Shown here: positions 1-11,699 of the stretch, piece by piece
Position numbering within the stretch: the stretch's first letter is position 1
How the letters are laid out: every line of letters begins with the position of its first letter
The notes under the pieces: model-generated
What the model was told of the DNA's origin: nothing
The model's input: the letters and a program-made list of their open reading frames with translations, nothing else
The model's database searches: none
From: Liolophura sinensis
Lineage: Eukaryota; Mollusca; Polyplacophora; Chitonida; Chitonidae
Direction of reading: 5' to 3'
Length of the DNA stretch: 64,000 nt
Assembly: GCF_032854445.1 (NCBI RefSeq)
Contig: NC_088295.1
Location: forward strand, 15,115,385-15,179,384
Position numbers and translations under genes: made by a program

Positions 1-294
1 AAGTGATGCCTACTTCTATTGTTAGAGGTCTTTTCCTTTAAGCTCCTGACCGCTTGTGCTTCATGCATAGAATTAATAAAAAATGTTAGTAAAGGGAGGG
101 AAATTTAAAAAGCTATTTTACTACCTGTTGACATAGAAATTTTTCATGTTTGCTTTTTGTGAGAAAATTAAGCAGTATGATATCTTGTGTAAATAATGCT
201 TACTGTGGTGAGTTCAGCAAGCAGTGCTGCAAGGAACATAGTAAGCAGCGCACTGATGGCACTATACATGTGATGACTTTTACATTTCTTGTAG

Positions 295-348
295 GGAAGG
301 AGAGGAAGGCGAGGAAAGAAAGGTGATAAAGGGGAGAGGGGAGATCAG
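295..348 (+). CDS. Collagen triple-helix exon (54 bp), internal exon of a MACIT-type collagen gene
   Basis: An exon of exactly 54 bp lies between a 'ttcttgtag' acceptor and a 'cag|gtgagt' donor. It is phase 0 at both ends and encodes six Gly-X-Y triplets (GRR GRR GKK GDK GER GDQ). A 54-bp exon starting with a complete Gly codon is the classic unit of collagen helix genes. The charged K/R/D/E triplets fit a helix segment near the C-terminus. It shares strand and phase with the two exons at 1402-1648, so I place it in the same gene. The 5' part of the gene, including any membrane anchor, lies outside the window. Confidence 0.75.
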
Positions 349-1401
349 GTGAGTTCTGACAAAGTTACCTCCCTTACTCAGCATGCGGTGCAGGTTTTTG
401 TAAATGTTACCATACATGTACATATAGCTTGTTGTGAAGTTGGTTGTCGTGTTGATCACTAAAATCAGAAATTTTAGTGATTTCATAATTTTTTTGGGTG
501 AAGTACAACTACTTTCTCAGCCAGTGTAATCCTGGCTTTCAAAATATAGCTATTGTTGATACCTGTATTAGTTATCTGTCATCAGTGTGGAGTCTCTCTG
601 AACTTTCCTGTCTGGTTATATTGTTACCTTGTCCAATTTTTGTATTTTAACACATCAAGATCTTCACATTTCTGTCTGTTAACCATGATTAACATTTCTG
701 CGCAGAAGTTAAAAATAATATCCCAAGATTCGTAATATTTTTTGGAGTGCCTACAGCTATAAGATGACCATAACATAGAACCTAATGGATGAAGCTAAAA
801 TAATAAGTAATCTGGGAAGACTACTTGCATGTTTGAAGTACATATACATATATAGTCCATGTTAATAAATATGTATTCCCAGTTTCTCTTTATAGAATAT
901 ATTGTTTATTTGGTTGAGTGTTTTTTGTTTTTGTTAATTTCATTTAAAGATAAATACTGAATATTTATCGCCAATATTTTGGTTTTTGGTACCTGATGTG
1001 CCATTGGTAACCATGGAAACCACTTATTCTCCTATGAGAACATGCCCTGCACCATGTGGGATGTTGTATGTCTCTAGCTTGTATGGTTCTTACTAAAGGC
1101 TAAATGCTGATTGGATGTAACATGTGGATAACTCAGCTGATTTATTAAAGCTCTTAATTTTGGCCATAAAATTAAACTGCACCATTTCTTGTTAAATCTT
1201 GACTTGTCTCACATGATATTTAATTTTGATCACAGCTAATGTGTGACTGTGGCACCTGTTTCCACCTTCACAAATGCACTATGTATAACATGAACACATG
1301 CTGGTTATCAGTACAGCTTTCTGACCACACCTGTATATTGGTACTTTCATCACTGTGTGGCTTACACTGTTGGTTTTTCTCACTAACCCCCACACGTCCA
1401 G
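349..1401 (+). other. Intron or inter-exon stretch of the collagen gene
   Basis: AT-rich sequence between two collagen exons. I looked for further Gly-X-Y exons flanked by AG and GT and saw none, though a very short exon could be missed. The short open frames here show no collagen pattern. Confidence 0.5.
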
Positions 1402-1488
1402 GGGATCCCAGGCTTAGATGCCCCGTGCCCTATTGGACCCGATGGGTTACCGTTACCAGGGTGTGGGTGGAAGCCCCTGCCTGTCAAG
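1402..1488 (+). CDS. MACIT collagen C-terminal signature exon, copy 1
   Basis: An 87-bp phase-0 exon between 'cacgtccag' and 'caag|gtaaaa' encodes 29 residues. It begins [20 protein letters not shown] and continues CGWKPLPVK. The pattern GLDAPCP-x-G-x-DGLP-x-x-GC is the C-terminal signature I know from transmembrane collagens XIII, XXIII and XXV, which in vertebrates end in GCW plus a few residues. The two cysteines are the conserved pair. Members are type II membrane proteins whose collagenous ectodomain can be shed. The exon is followed 58 bp later by a second copy of the same module, so it is either an internal duplicate or one of two alternative ends. Confidence 0.75.
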
Positions 1489-1546
1489 GTAAAACCTCTC
1501 CATGTCTCAGCATGTGCATGTGCATGTTATTATCTGTGTATTACAG

Positions 1547-1648
1547 GGTTTGCCCGGCCTTGATGCCCCGTGCCCAATAGGGGAGGATGGTCTCCCCTTA
1601 CCTGGCTGTGGCAGCATGTTTGTCAGGAGAGGCAGGACCAGACGGTAA
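1547..1648 (+). CDS. MACIT collagen C-terminal signature exon, copy 2, with in-frame stop
   Basis: Follows a 'gtgtattacag' acceptor in phase 0 and reads [20 protein letters not shown] then [13 protein letters not shown] before a TAA at 1646-1648. It matches the previous exon through the second cysteine and then diverges. The stop overlaps a good donor ('acg|gtaagg' after 1644), so two readings exist: a true C-terminus with a basic tail, or splicing in phase 2 to an exon I could not identify. Since the vertebrate family ends just after this motif, termination here is the simpler reading. The adjacent duplicate suggests tandem exon duplication. Confidence 0.65.
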   Translation, partial: GLPGLDAPCPIGEDGLPLPGCGSMFVRRGRTRR

Positions 1649-3881
1649 GGGTCAAAACTCCTGCACCTCTCACATAGTGGGCTTTCTCATTTTTTAATGC
1701 AAATTGTTCTTAAAATTTTTGAAAGAAGTAAAAAATGTTCATATTTTGTTTAATATTTACATCAATGACAGAAGCAAATCATTCGTGTAAATCTCGTGCA
1801 CATAAAATTATTCAAAATGCTTAAGTGTAGTGTCCTGAAAATCATAAGAATTACCGTTTTTAATGACTGAAAACTGTGGTTTCTAACAGCGTGCAGGGCT
1901 ATTTTGTCAGTGAGTTTGCTTGTTGGCAGTGGACTCACTGGATAAAATAGTTTAAAATACTTATATATGCACATATATGGATACCAATGGATTGGATCCG
2001 TTATGCTGCCCTGCAGTGGTCACTTGTGAGCTGGCTTGAGTTGATGTAGTGTATATGCAAGTTCAGGCTTGGCCATACCTTGGTGGTGGGGAGATTTTAT
2101 ATCCGGTATATGGTATGGTAATGAATAGGGTACTTGATACATGCAGCAAGGATGTCAGTTTTTGCGAGGTATCAAAGACGCAATAGAAACAAACAGAGGA
2201 ACTCAGCAGCTCTATGATGAACGAATAGTTAACTTTGTTAAGTTTTTATTACCAGTTAATAACCAACAGCATTTATTACATATTATCGGAGAAACATGTG
2301 TGCAAGTAAGAAAAAGTTCAGATCTGAATACATTAATATGTTCAAGATAACAATTTTTTTTAATGATAAATCTCATTGGATAGTGATGGTGTAGTATATC
2401 AACTGATCTCGCAGAATATAATTTCATCTACTAGTTGATAGGCTATTGTTCAGATCTGGCTAGGTATAAATGAACCCAGTTTTTCTCAATGTGGTTAATT
2501 GTGCATGCTGAATGGGGCCTAGTTTTTGGCGAACCGGAGAGCAGGCCTGGATAGTACAAAGTTATAAACAACCAGCATGTTCCTGTCTACCTGTTAAGGA
2601 CTTCATTACTGCTCCAGTCAACCATATCTCCACAGAGCCTCATTGTATCTCACCTGTTTACACTCATGATTCTAAAGTGACAAAAAAAAACTTTACCAAC
2701 CCACCTGGCCATAGTGGTGGTGAAGTGAATGTTTCCATGACAGAAATTTGTAAAGAGGAAGCTAAGTGAATACCAGTCATAGTTGTCTTGATAAAGCCAG
2801 TTACCTGTAATCATTTAGCCTCCAGGTAAATTTGGCCTTTGTCAGTGATAGCCCAGCTGATTTGTACCCTTAACCTGAATCAAATACCAGGCATTAACCC
2901 TAGGGCAGGGCTTTTTGTCAAGAAGTGGTAAATTTCTCTTGTCCACCAAAGAAGTGTTACGCCATGATTTATCATCTTAGCAGAAGAACAGTGATATTAA
3001 TCAAAGCTATGGCATTCAGGTCAACAGTATCCCCTGTTTTATCCTGAAGATTACCCTACTAGTGACCTAGCTGATCATATCCAAGGCAATGTGGTCTTGT
3101 ATAACAGCACTTAATGACAGGTGCTATGGTGGACCTGCTCAAACCTGTGGCACCCACTTGTGCATGCGGGCAGTAATGAAACAGTGCAAATTAAACAGTC
3201 ACACAGTGCCGCTAAACTGCTAGTCCGTGGCAGGTACATCTGCAAAGATACATAGGTTGGGAATAACCAGTGTTTACTATTTCAAGGCTTCAAAACAAAA
3301 AAAAAAAAACAAAAAAAAAAACTTTGGCAATATTCTCTCCTGGCAGAGTTTACACATTGCCTTGGATTTCTGACCATGAAAAGCCCATCTACATTTCTGC
3401 ACAACTATGCACTTCCCACTCACCCACACATCATCATATTGCTCCACCGAATTCCATTTCCACTGCATTTGCTAATTCAGTACCATATGTTTAATACTAC
3501 CTATACCCCTTTATGTCCATATTTTGATGAGAGATGTACAAGTAACACTAGCTTGAAAAATGACTAATATGTAGTTCTTAGTAGTTCAAAGTTAGTATAT
3601 ATGTAACAAAAAACCTGGTTCTGACACACAGAGTATGTATATTTGTTGATTTATTGTACTGGTGTTTAAGGCCAGAATTTTTCACTTTTATGATAGTGGT
3701 CATTTTTTGGGGAGTCACAACCTTTGGCAAATTACAGACAAGCCTTTCTGGGTGTGACTTGCTCAAAATCTTGCTTGAAGGCAAGTGGTCTTAAGGAAAG
3801 CAAGTTACCAAGAACCTGAAAAGAATGAGAGCGGATAAATCTGGACATTCCCTTCCAAGACTGGGACTGAACCCCCACCAG

Positions 3882-3927
3882 GTCCTGCACCTGGACCTGC
3901 ACCTGGACCTGCACCTGGACCTGCACC
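3882..3927. repeat. 12-bp minisatellite
   Basis: Nearly four head-to-tail copies of a 12-bp unit (acctggacctgc). The short Val-Gln repeat ORF on the minus strand is a by-product of it. Confidence 0.85.
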
Positions 3928-5248
3928 ATACCTGACTGAGCAGGAGGTATTATGATATTTCAGATTATATTGCAGTACATGTAGGAACCTCCTTGCTGCT
4001 CACAAGCACAGGAGATGAGGGGAGTTATATTCCCATTAGCCTGATATTTCCTCTCTGCTTGTCTCATATAAAAACAGTGAGTGCAGAAAATGAGGGCAAT
4101 GAGGTTAAGATGACCTATCTCCTGCATGTAGGTAGCAATATGGTTGTCTAATTTTCATCACATCTCCAGAAATTTGGCAACATTCCATACAACTAAAGTC
4201 AGGCATCTGATGAGTATAGAATTCCTCGCTATGACTCTTCTGCCAATTACTGTCATAACTGTCAGATTGTATGTAATGAAATATTGCATAATTATAATAA
4301 AAATTAGAGATTGTTACCTAAAAATAGTGTCCGTTGTTCCTGCTTTTTGTACTAGACTGACCCGTATTTGCCCCAAAATCCTAATCATTTTTCTTGAAGT
4401 GTTCTAAAATTTATATTGTACTCAGATCCTTTAAAGCTGTGACCTCTGCATGGAGAGGAAGTATATATATAACATCTTGCAATATGTAAATTTTATGCAG
4501 AACACACTTCAATTTTGGCGTCATTTATTTGAATCCTTTTCCAGGCGCATGTGAAAAGTGAAATCACAGTAACACGTAATTTTACTTGATACCTCATGAA
4601 GACGCAGGAAATTCATGCCATATGGAATGACTGTATTCTCACTGATCAAGCCAGGAAGATTAAAAATATTAAAGACTTTTAAGAGAATTATCTCTGCCTA
4701 ATTATAATTTTAGTTCTCCAGGTGCAAGGCTGTAATAAATTGACAATTCATACCTATAATGACTCGATTCGCGCAGAGAACACCAACATATAGACAGTTT
4801 TATCAATGGAAGTACTAAAGCTTTTGTCCTTTTCTTGAGGGTATCAATCATATGCCACGACCCCTTTCTCCGGTGACATGCAGATTAAATTAATGCGGCT
4901 TTACACCTGGGTTTTATTATCCACGATCAGAAGTGCACAACTAAACAAACGTTTTGCTAATTCTTGTTTTATGGGCCACAGTGTGACTTAAACTAAGCTG
5001 TTAGTCTCAGCTGATCTTTGTTTGGCAATTAAGCTGAGAGTAAATAAAGACCTAGCAGGAGCGAGTTTGATTGGCTGGGTGAACAAGGCCAGGTGGTGTG
5101 GGGTGGACTGGCCTACTATCAAGGAGAGGGGAGCAGCCGATGTGCATGCATGCATGGCTGCTCAAACCTTTATGCAGAGCTGCTTTTAGACCAGTCCTGA
5201 GCTGTTGCTATGTGAAATGATAGGGCTACATATATAGCCTTCACATGA

Positions 5249-5352
5249 GGCACATTTGTGTAAATATGTTTCAGACACACTATTCTGTAAATATCTAAGA
5301 GGCACATTTGTGTAAATATGTTTCAGACACACTATTCTGTAAACATCTAAGT
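5249..5352. repeat. Tandem duplication, 52-bp unit, two copies
   Basis: The unit beginning 'ggcacatttgtgtaaatatg' occurs at 5249 and again at 5301 with almost no change, which implies a recent local duplication. Confidence 0.9.
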
Positions 5353-7704
5353 AACTTGTTTTTAATGTGTAATGGTTGAATGTATTTAAATGGTGTTTAA
5401 TTTGTAATGGTACTGCACTAATGTGATTCCTAGCTTTGTGTGTGTGTGCATTGACATATGTAAATTGACAATCAAATGTTTTTGCAAGTACTGTATTTAC
5501 TGTGCTCCCACTGGTAACATTAAAGTAGTTTGTATTTCAGGCAAGTTTTAAAAGTTGACAGTAACTTTTGGAACAGACTAGAGTTAACATGAATTATTTT
5601 TTCCCAAACTTGTGTGTTTTGACTTGTGTTTTTTTTTTCTTTCATTAACCCATTTTTTTGGTCATTTTGCATGATGAACAATGGCCTCTTGTATGAGTAT
5701 GTTTTCTGTCTTAAGCCTGGTGACTGATGCATTTGTGAAAAAAGTGTTCTTTTACAGGAGGTTTATTCATTTTTAGACAATTACAAATAAGATGAATTAG
5801 TTGCTGGGGTTCTCCTAATTAGCTTTGTTTTGGCAGCAGACTCTCCTTATTTTAACTGTAAACTTAACCTATCTCCTCTCCAGTAATAAATCTTAAAGGG
5901 GTCAAGCCCTGGGCTCAGTGACATCTATCAGAATTTATATCAGAGTTTTTCACAGATGTGCAGTGGAAAGCAAATTGACCAAATTTTTATCAGTGAAACA
6001 TTAGAGATAAGGAGACAATGTAATGCAATTGAGCTCGTTGCCATTTTCCTGAAGGGGTAAAAATAGAGCTGAGGCCAGGAAAGGTCTGATGCCCCAAGCT
6101 ACAGGTATTTATGTTCATTAGCAACAGACTGTCTTAATAAATAGCAAATTGTCGCATCTTAGAGGTGTCAGACAACCAATCCCTGTTCCCCTATACTGAC
6201 ACACACACCAACACTATGCATCTCAGACATGACATTTGGAGGTGATAAGTGATCATTTAGCATGATAAGTGATCTCTTATCATGGCATCTGGGTCCAAAG
6301 AGACATAATGTCAGAAATTAGACCTGAAAGTAGCTATGGTGAACAGTGCAGCTTTTGTTTTTAGTGTGTATGGAATTAACTCTTCTGCACTGGTTAAAGT
6401 TTTTCCAGGCATTCTTTTCATGTACACTGATTCAATGCAATGCTAACAATCTCAAGTTGAAAGTTAACAAAGTGATGTTGAAATTTTAAAACCTGTCAGC
6501 TCTGTTTGGCAGGGAAACCAACACATTGACATGCAACAATCAGCAAACAATTCCGTGACTTTAGTTTACTGCAAACTACACAGTTACATGTATGTTTATT
6601 TTTTTGTGGCCTTAACGAGCATGTAAACAAGCCAACTTCCATGAGTGATCTAATACTTTGCTCTCTTATGCAAAACCAACCTGCCAAGCAGGTTCTCCAA
6701 ATTTAGAATGTTTTTGTTTTTTTCCATCAGTGCACTTTAGTTTTTATCTTTAGGCTTGGCTAATTTCTGTGTTTATCTTTGAAAACTTTCCATTGTGCAA
6801 TATGCAATTTTACGAGGATCCAATGGGAAATTTTTCCCAAAGGGGCCCCATTTACAACCAGGTCCTTTTAGATGGGTTTTCACTTGTACATGCACTATAT
6901 CAAATTAGAACACATAATGGAATCTTTTCATTTACAAAGGAACTGTTTTTTTTTCAGTTTTATCAGAATTTGATTTTTTCTACCAACTTCAGGAGTTGAT
7001 GACATTAGTAAATTTATCAATGTACATTGACCACAAGACTGTCAGAAATGATAAGGAATGATGTGGCTTTATTAGTACAGTAGAAAAATTGATTTCTTAG
7101 ATAGGCTTTAGGAAGTAAAAGACAAGGCAAATGTAGAATATGTGATGTTGGGACATGTATATTTAAAGACTCCTGATTGCTTCTATACATGTATGCTTTG
7201 TTGCAGGTTAATTCGCTGACAAATGTAACAAGCTCAAGAGTTTAGGACAGTAGGCCTAACAAATTCTAGGTCATATCTAACTTGTTTTCTAAGTTTTCAT
7301 CTAAATTTACATGAATAACATTTAAGTCTGGTACTACTTAAGGTATCCAGAATGACATAATATGAAAGCCTTTATGTGCTACCCCTGCTGTGGGAACCCA
7401 GGAGCTATCTGGAGAAGGAAGTTTGGACTGGGTGTCATTTTACTTTTGTCCTTACAGAGATAATGGCTGAAGCAGCTTAAGTTTCAACTGAATCTTTGTT
7501 TGCCAGTGGCTAACACATCTCCAAGGAGAAGCCTTTATGTTCAGATGTCAGTTAAATTCTTGTGAAGTTCAGTCATGTTATTGGTGCCTATGCACAAAAA
7601 CGCAAATCTGAAATGAAAAACTTGCAACAGAGACAGAGAAAACTCTGTGTGATGTCATTGATGGCATAGATTGTTAATATATCTTATCTTTCCAGCCTTT
7701 AGGT

Positions 7705-7838
7705 CAGAAGGCCTGCAACCTGTGGATGGTTAGGGGCTCCCCAGAGCCTGGTTTTCTCCCACTGTAATGCTGGCAGCGGTCATATGCATGAAATACTCTT
7801 GAGTATGGCATAAAACACCATTCAAATAAATAAATAAA
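7705..7838 (-). repeat. SINE-like dispersed repeat of the 'gccgtactcaagaatat' family, diverged
   Basis: On the minus strand it reads from the (ATTT)n head through 'ggtgttttatgccatactca' and the 'aagcattatggtggg'-like core to 'ccatccacaggttgcagg'. It matches the better copies at 16857 and 33670 but is more diverged. No tRNA boxes are seen. The family is familiar from mollusc genomes; its exact name is not assigned here. Confidence 0.7.
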
Positions 7839-8885
7839 TGAATATTTCCCAGAATGCCTGCCTTATAGTCAAACATTAGACTGCATTTAATTCAGAAAAG
7901 AAAAAATCTATAAAAGAAAGTAAAGAGATTTTCAGATACGGCTTCCAGTTGTCCACCCTTGATGCTTATTTTTAAGTTTTCCTTCCAATTAAGGCAAGAT
8001 ACTCACTTTTGAGGGAAATCTTCTGACAAGTTATTCTAAAATGTATCAAGTTTAATTCTCACATATAGATGCTCTAGTAAAAGAAAATAAACAACTTGAA
8101 AAAAAAATATTTTTTTTTTTACTGGGACTTTGCACTAAAGTTTGATGACAAATGCACACATTTGGCATTAATTGGCTCGTCAAATCTTGACAGCCCTCTA
8201 CCTGTATGTATAGATGTAGCATGACCACTCAGTGTTGCAGGCCTTTGCCACTCATTGATCAGGCCTCAGACACCCCCTGACACTTATAGGGTTATCATCT
8301 AGCCATTTAATCACTGCCCCCTTCAGATCCATCTTGACAACCTGTGCACATACTACCTCACAGTCTATATCTGCCTTCATATCCAGCTGGATTTTACCCT
8401 TGCATGGCCATTTTGATAAAGCTATTGCATGTCTTTTTCAGTAAACCAGCCTTAGTACTTTTATCACTCCACCCATAATTCCTTGTGTACATTTAAGCCC
8501 TTCCAGCTGTGGGTTGTATTTACACTTGTCATTCAGCCGTCCCTGCCCCCTTACTGGGTCAGGGTCCTTTACCCATGTGTGTAGACTCATGTCTGTGGTA
8601 CCATATCTGCTAACACTTGAGGTTGCTTGTGTGGTTAACCACAGCTCTGTGGGAGTAACACTCAGGACCTGTCATTGTGTCCCTCAGTGGTTAATAGTCA
8701 CCTATACCTGATCTTAGCGATTTTACCCACTAACCACACACGTGTGGTATCAGTGAAGAAAATAAATTACATGTGCTGTATGTTTCATGCTGGAGATTTG
8801 TCTGTCATGAAAAGAGTGAAGGGAAACAGTGCAATAAATAAAAATTCTTGTTACATGTGAAACGTTTTAGAAAAATTCTTCTTTT

Positions 8886-9068
8886 GTTTGAATCCATGAA
8901 GGAGTAAGATAAGAAGTTTATTATCTTGTGAAAGTCACAAATGTGAACTCACTTCTTACATGTGAGACTTATTTGGAAAAAAATATTAGATTATGTTCAT
9001 CCATTGTTTGAATCCATAAAGGGGTAAAATTAAAAGTCCATTATCTCTGGAAAGTCACAAATGTGAGC
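8886..9068. repeat. Imperfect direct repeat (about 64 bp, 119 bp apart)
   Basis: The segment starting 'tgtttgaatccatgaagg' at 8886 recurs at 9005 as 'tgtttgaatccataaagg', and the similarity runs through 'aaagtcacaaatgtga'. It is an older local duplication; no function is visible. Confidence 0.75.
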
Positions 9069-11075
9069 CGTATTGTGATATGATTTCAATGTGAGTATAT
9101 ATTCTATTCCATATATTTTTCATGTGCAGAGAGCAGCTTGCCTATTGGATCAACTGAACATTCAGACTTGTATGTCTAGACTGAGTACTAGATACTGACT
9201 CTATCACTGTATGATAACACTGTGTGGTAGTGGTGGTTAGCCTACCTGGGTATATCCTGGGTGTTGTTTGATAAGTACGATAGGTCTACATATATACAGA
9301 TACAGCCTTGAGACTTATAGTCTGTCCACAAACAGATCAACCACTCATGGCATATGGGCGGCTTATTTGCATAATTGATAATTAATTTTTTTAACACATG
9401 ATAACTCTGAATATTCTCTAACTTCATTACTGGTCCATGCAAATGTATGGATATTTGTTGCAATTGTCCTTGGACAAAAACTTCATGCAATAAGATACAA
9501 TTTTATCTGACTGTTATCCCAAGAAAGTAGACCAAAATCAGCTGACGATTTGCATAAAGAATGGTTCTCATTTATAACCTCTGGAGTACTTGATGTAAAT
9601 TTCTTTTGAAGCAGGAAATATATTGTGTGCAGTTAATGAAGCATAACAATTGACTATATAGTGGTGCGCTCATGTGAGCCAAAAGGTAATTGCTACATAT
9701 GGCGAGACCGGATAACTCCAGTTTATATGCAAATTTGTGCAACCTTTGTTTGATACAGATGAAAAACAGGTTTGGGCTAATGTAAAAATGCCTATTCTAA
9801 CTGTATACATATACTTGGAAATATATAACTTTTGGAGGAAAATTGTGAGTTCATTGTCTAATTGAATGTCTATTACTGAATGATATTTGTTTGTTGACTC
9901 AAAGACCTTAGTACAAAACTGGCTTTAAACACCTACCAAATAAATAAATAAAAGAACAAAAACTTACAGACATGACATTTCACTTATATATTTCAGCCAT
10001 ATATTAGCATGTAGCAATTCAGCATAATGAGAAAAGACAACATTTGGACATATAACTTTTGAAAACATGGTATCATAAAATATCTATTCTATTTTCCATC
10101 TGTAGTCTTGTTATTAATAAGCTGTTAATAAATGCAGAATTTTACCCTACATGTATTAGTCAGCATACTTGTAATTTCAAATGATACATCAATTGAGAAA
10201 GTATTTACCGTAATTCAGTGTAAATTACAGTTTAGAACTGAAAAAAAGATGTCAAGAGTAGCCATAATGAGATGAGACTGATATCTGTGACTCAAGTTAG
10301 CAGTTTTCCTTAACTTAAATATGATGTAATACCTATACTTATGCAACAGGCCTTTAAAATCTTTTTAAGTAAATTGTCATAAATTTAAGTTTGATAAAAC
10401 TTTTTGGGAAATAAAAATTTTGCTTTTTTTAAATCCAGGTATGTATTTTTTAATTTCTCAGACATGACAGGAAAAACAATAAAGTGCTTTATGTGTGCCC
10501 TATGCAAGTGTTCAAGGTAGTGCAATGATGTAACTGGACCCAATTCTTCTAATTTTTGATACAGATATTAGCCGTGCTGAAAGCAGAATGTTACATTCCT
10601 TCACCAGCTTTTTTGGAAAAGTAAAAATATGAGTATGTTGTTCATTAGATGGTCTCACCATGTGAGGAAAAAGAAGCTAAATATTCCTGCTGTAGTTACA
10701 TGTATATTGGCTAAAAAGAGCAGACCAGGTGTCCCAAAAATTAGAAGAAATAGGGTACTCATGGTGACAGGACTGACTGAGTGCATTAGGTAATGTGGAT
10801 GAGCACAGCAATACAGAGCACAAAATCAAAACTGTTTTCTGTACAAACAGAGGAAAAGGTTTGGAAAAGCATATTAATATTGATAAGTACCATGTGGCAT
10901 GTGTTACATGTTCACTTTCTAGCAAAATGTTGCATGTGTTCAAGCATTGGTGGCTGAAATATCAGGTACCAGTCAATATTTGTACACACCTTTGTTGAGG
11001 TAGGAGGAATATTACATATGAAACTAGTCAGTACATTGACACCAGACACACCTGCAAAGGTATACAAAGGCTGAA

Positions 11076-11699
11076 GATTACCAGCCAAGGTGATTAGAAA
11101 ATGTGATCGGCCCAGGTTCCCAGTACTAATGGTTAGTAAAGGCTCGTATTGGAGATTACCAGTCAGGGTGATTAGAAAATGTGATAGGCCCAGGTTCCCA
11201 ATAAACATGGTTAGTAAAGGCTCATATTGGAGATTACCAGTCAAGGCAATCAGAAAATGTGATAGGCCCAGGTTCCCAGTTCTCATGGCAAGTAAAGGCT
11301 CATATTGGAGATTACAAGTCAAAATAATCAGAAAATGTGATAGACCCAGGTTCCTAGTACTAATGGTTAGTAAAGGCTCACATTGGAGATTACCAGTCAG
11401 GGTAATCAGAAATCATGGCTCCCAGTACTCATGGTTGGTAAAGGCTCATGTTGGATATAATCCGTCAAGGTAATCAGAAAATGTGATAGACCCAGATTCC
11501 TAGTACTAATGGTTAGTAAAGGCTCACATTGGAGCTTACCAGACAGGGTAATCAGAAAATGTGATATGCCATGGCTCCCAGTACTCATGGTTGGTAAAGG
11601 CTCATGTTGGATATTATCCGTCAAGGTAATCAGAAAATGTGATAGGTTCAGGTTCTCGGTTCTCACAGTAAGGAAAGGTTATGTTTAATAGAGATTACT
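11076..11699. repeat. 78-bp minisatellite, about eight copies
   Basis: The unit contains 'attagaaaatgtgataggcc' and 'ggttagtaaaggctc'; its landmarks recur every 78 bp (for example 11092 and 11170). Because 78 is a multiple of three and the units lack in-frame stops, long repetitive frames are open on both strands: 26-residue units with 'RKCDRPRFPVLM' on plus and 'GNLGLSHFLITL' on minus. I see no splice signals, promoter or start context supporting a gene. Confidence 0.9.

Larger units (their letters stand above)
1649..11075. other. Gene-free stretch with a few tandem and dispersed repeats
   Basis: About 9.4 kb of AT-rich sequence without a coding region I can support. The longest open frames (69-88 codons) show no recognised domain, no codon bias and no convincing splice context. 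It presumably includes the collagen 3' UTR. Repeats seen in it are listed separately. Confidence 0.5.

Noticed and set aside
11090-11666. Repeat-protein genes on either strand, or a CRISPR-like array
   Set aside because: Units are contiguous 78-bp copies without unique spacers, and both strands are open only because the period is divisible by three.
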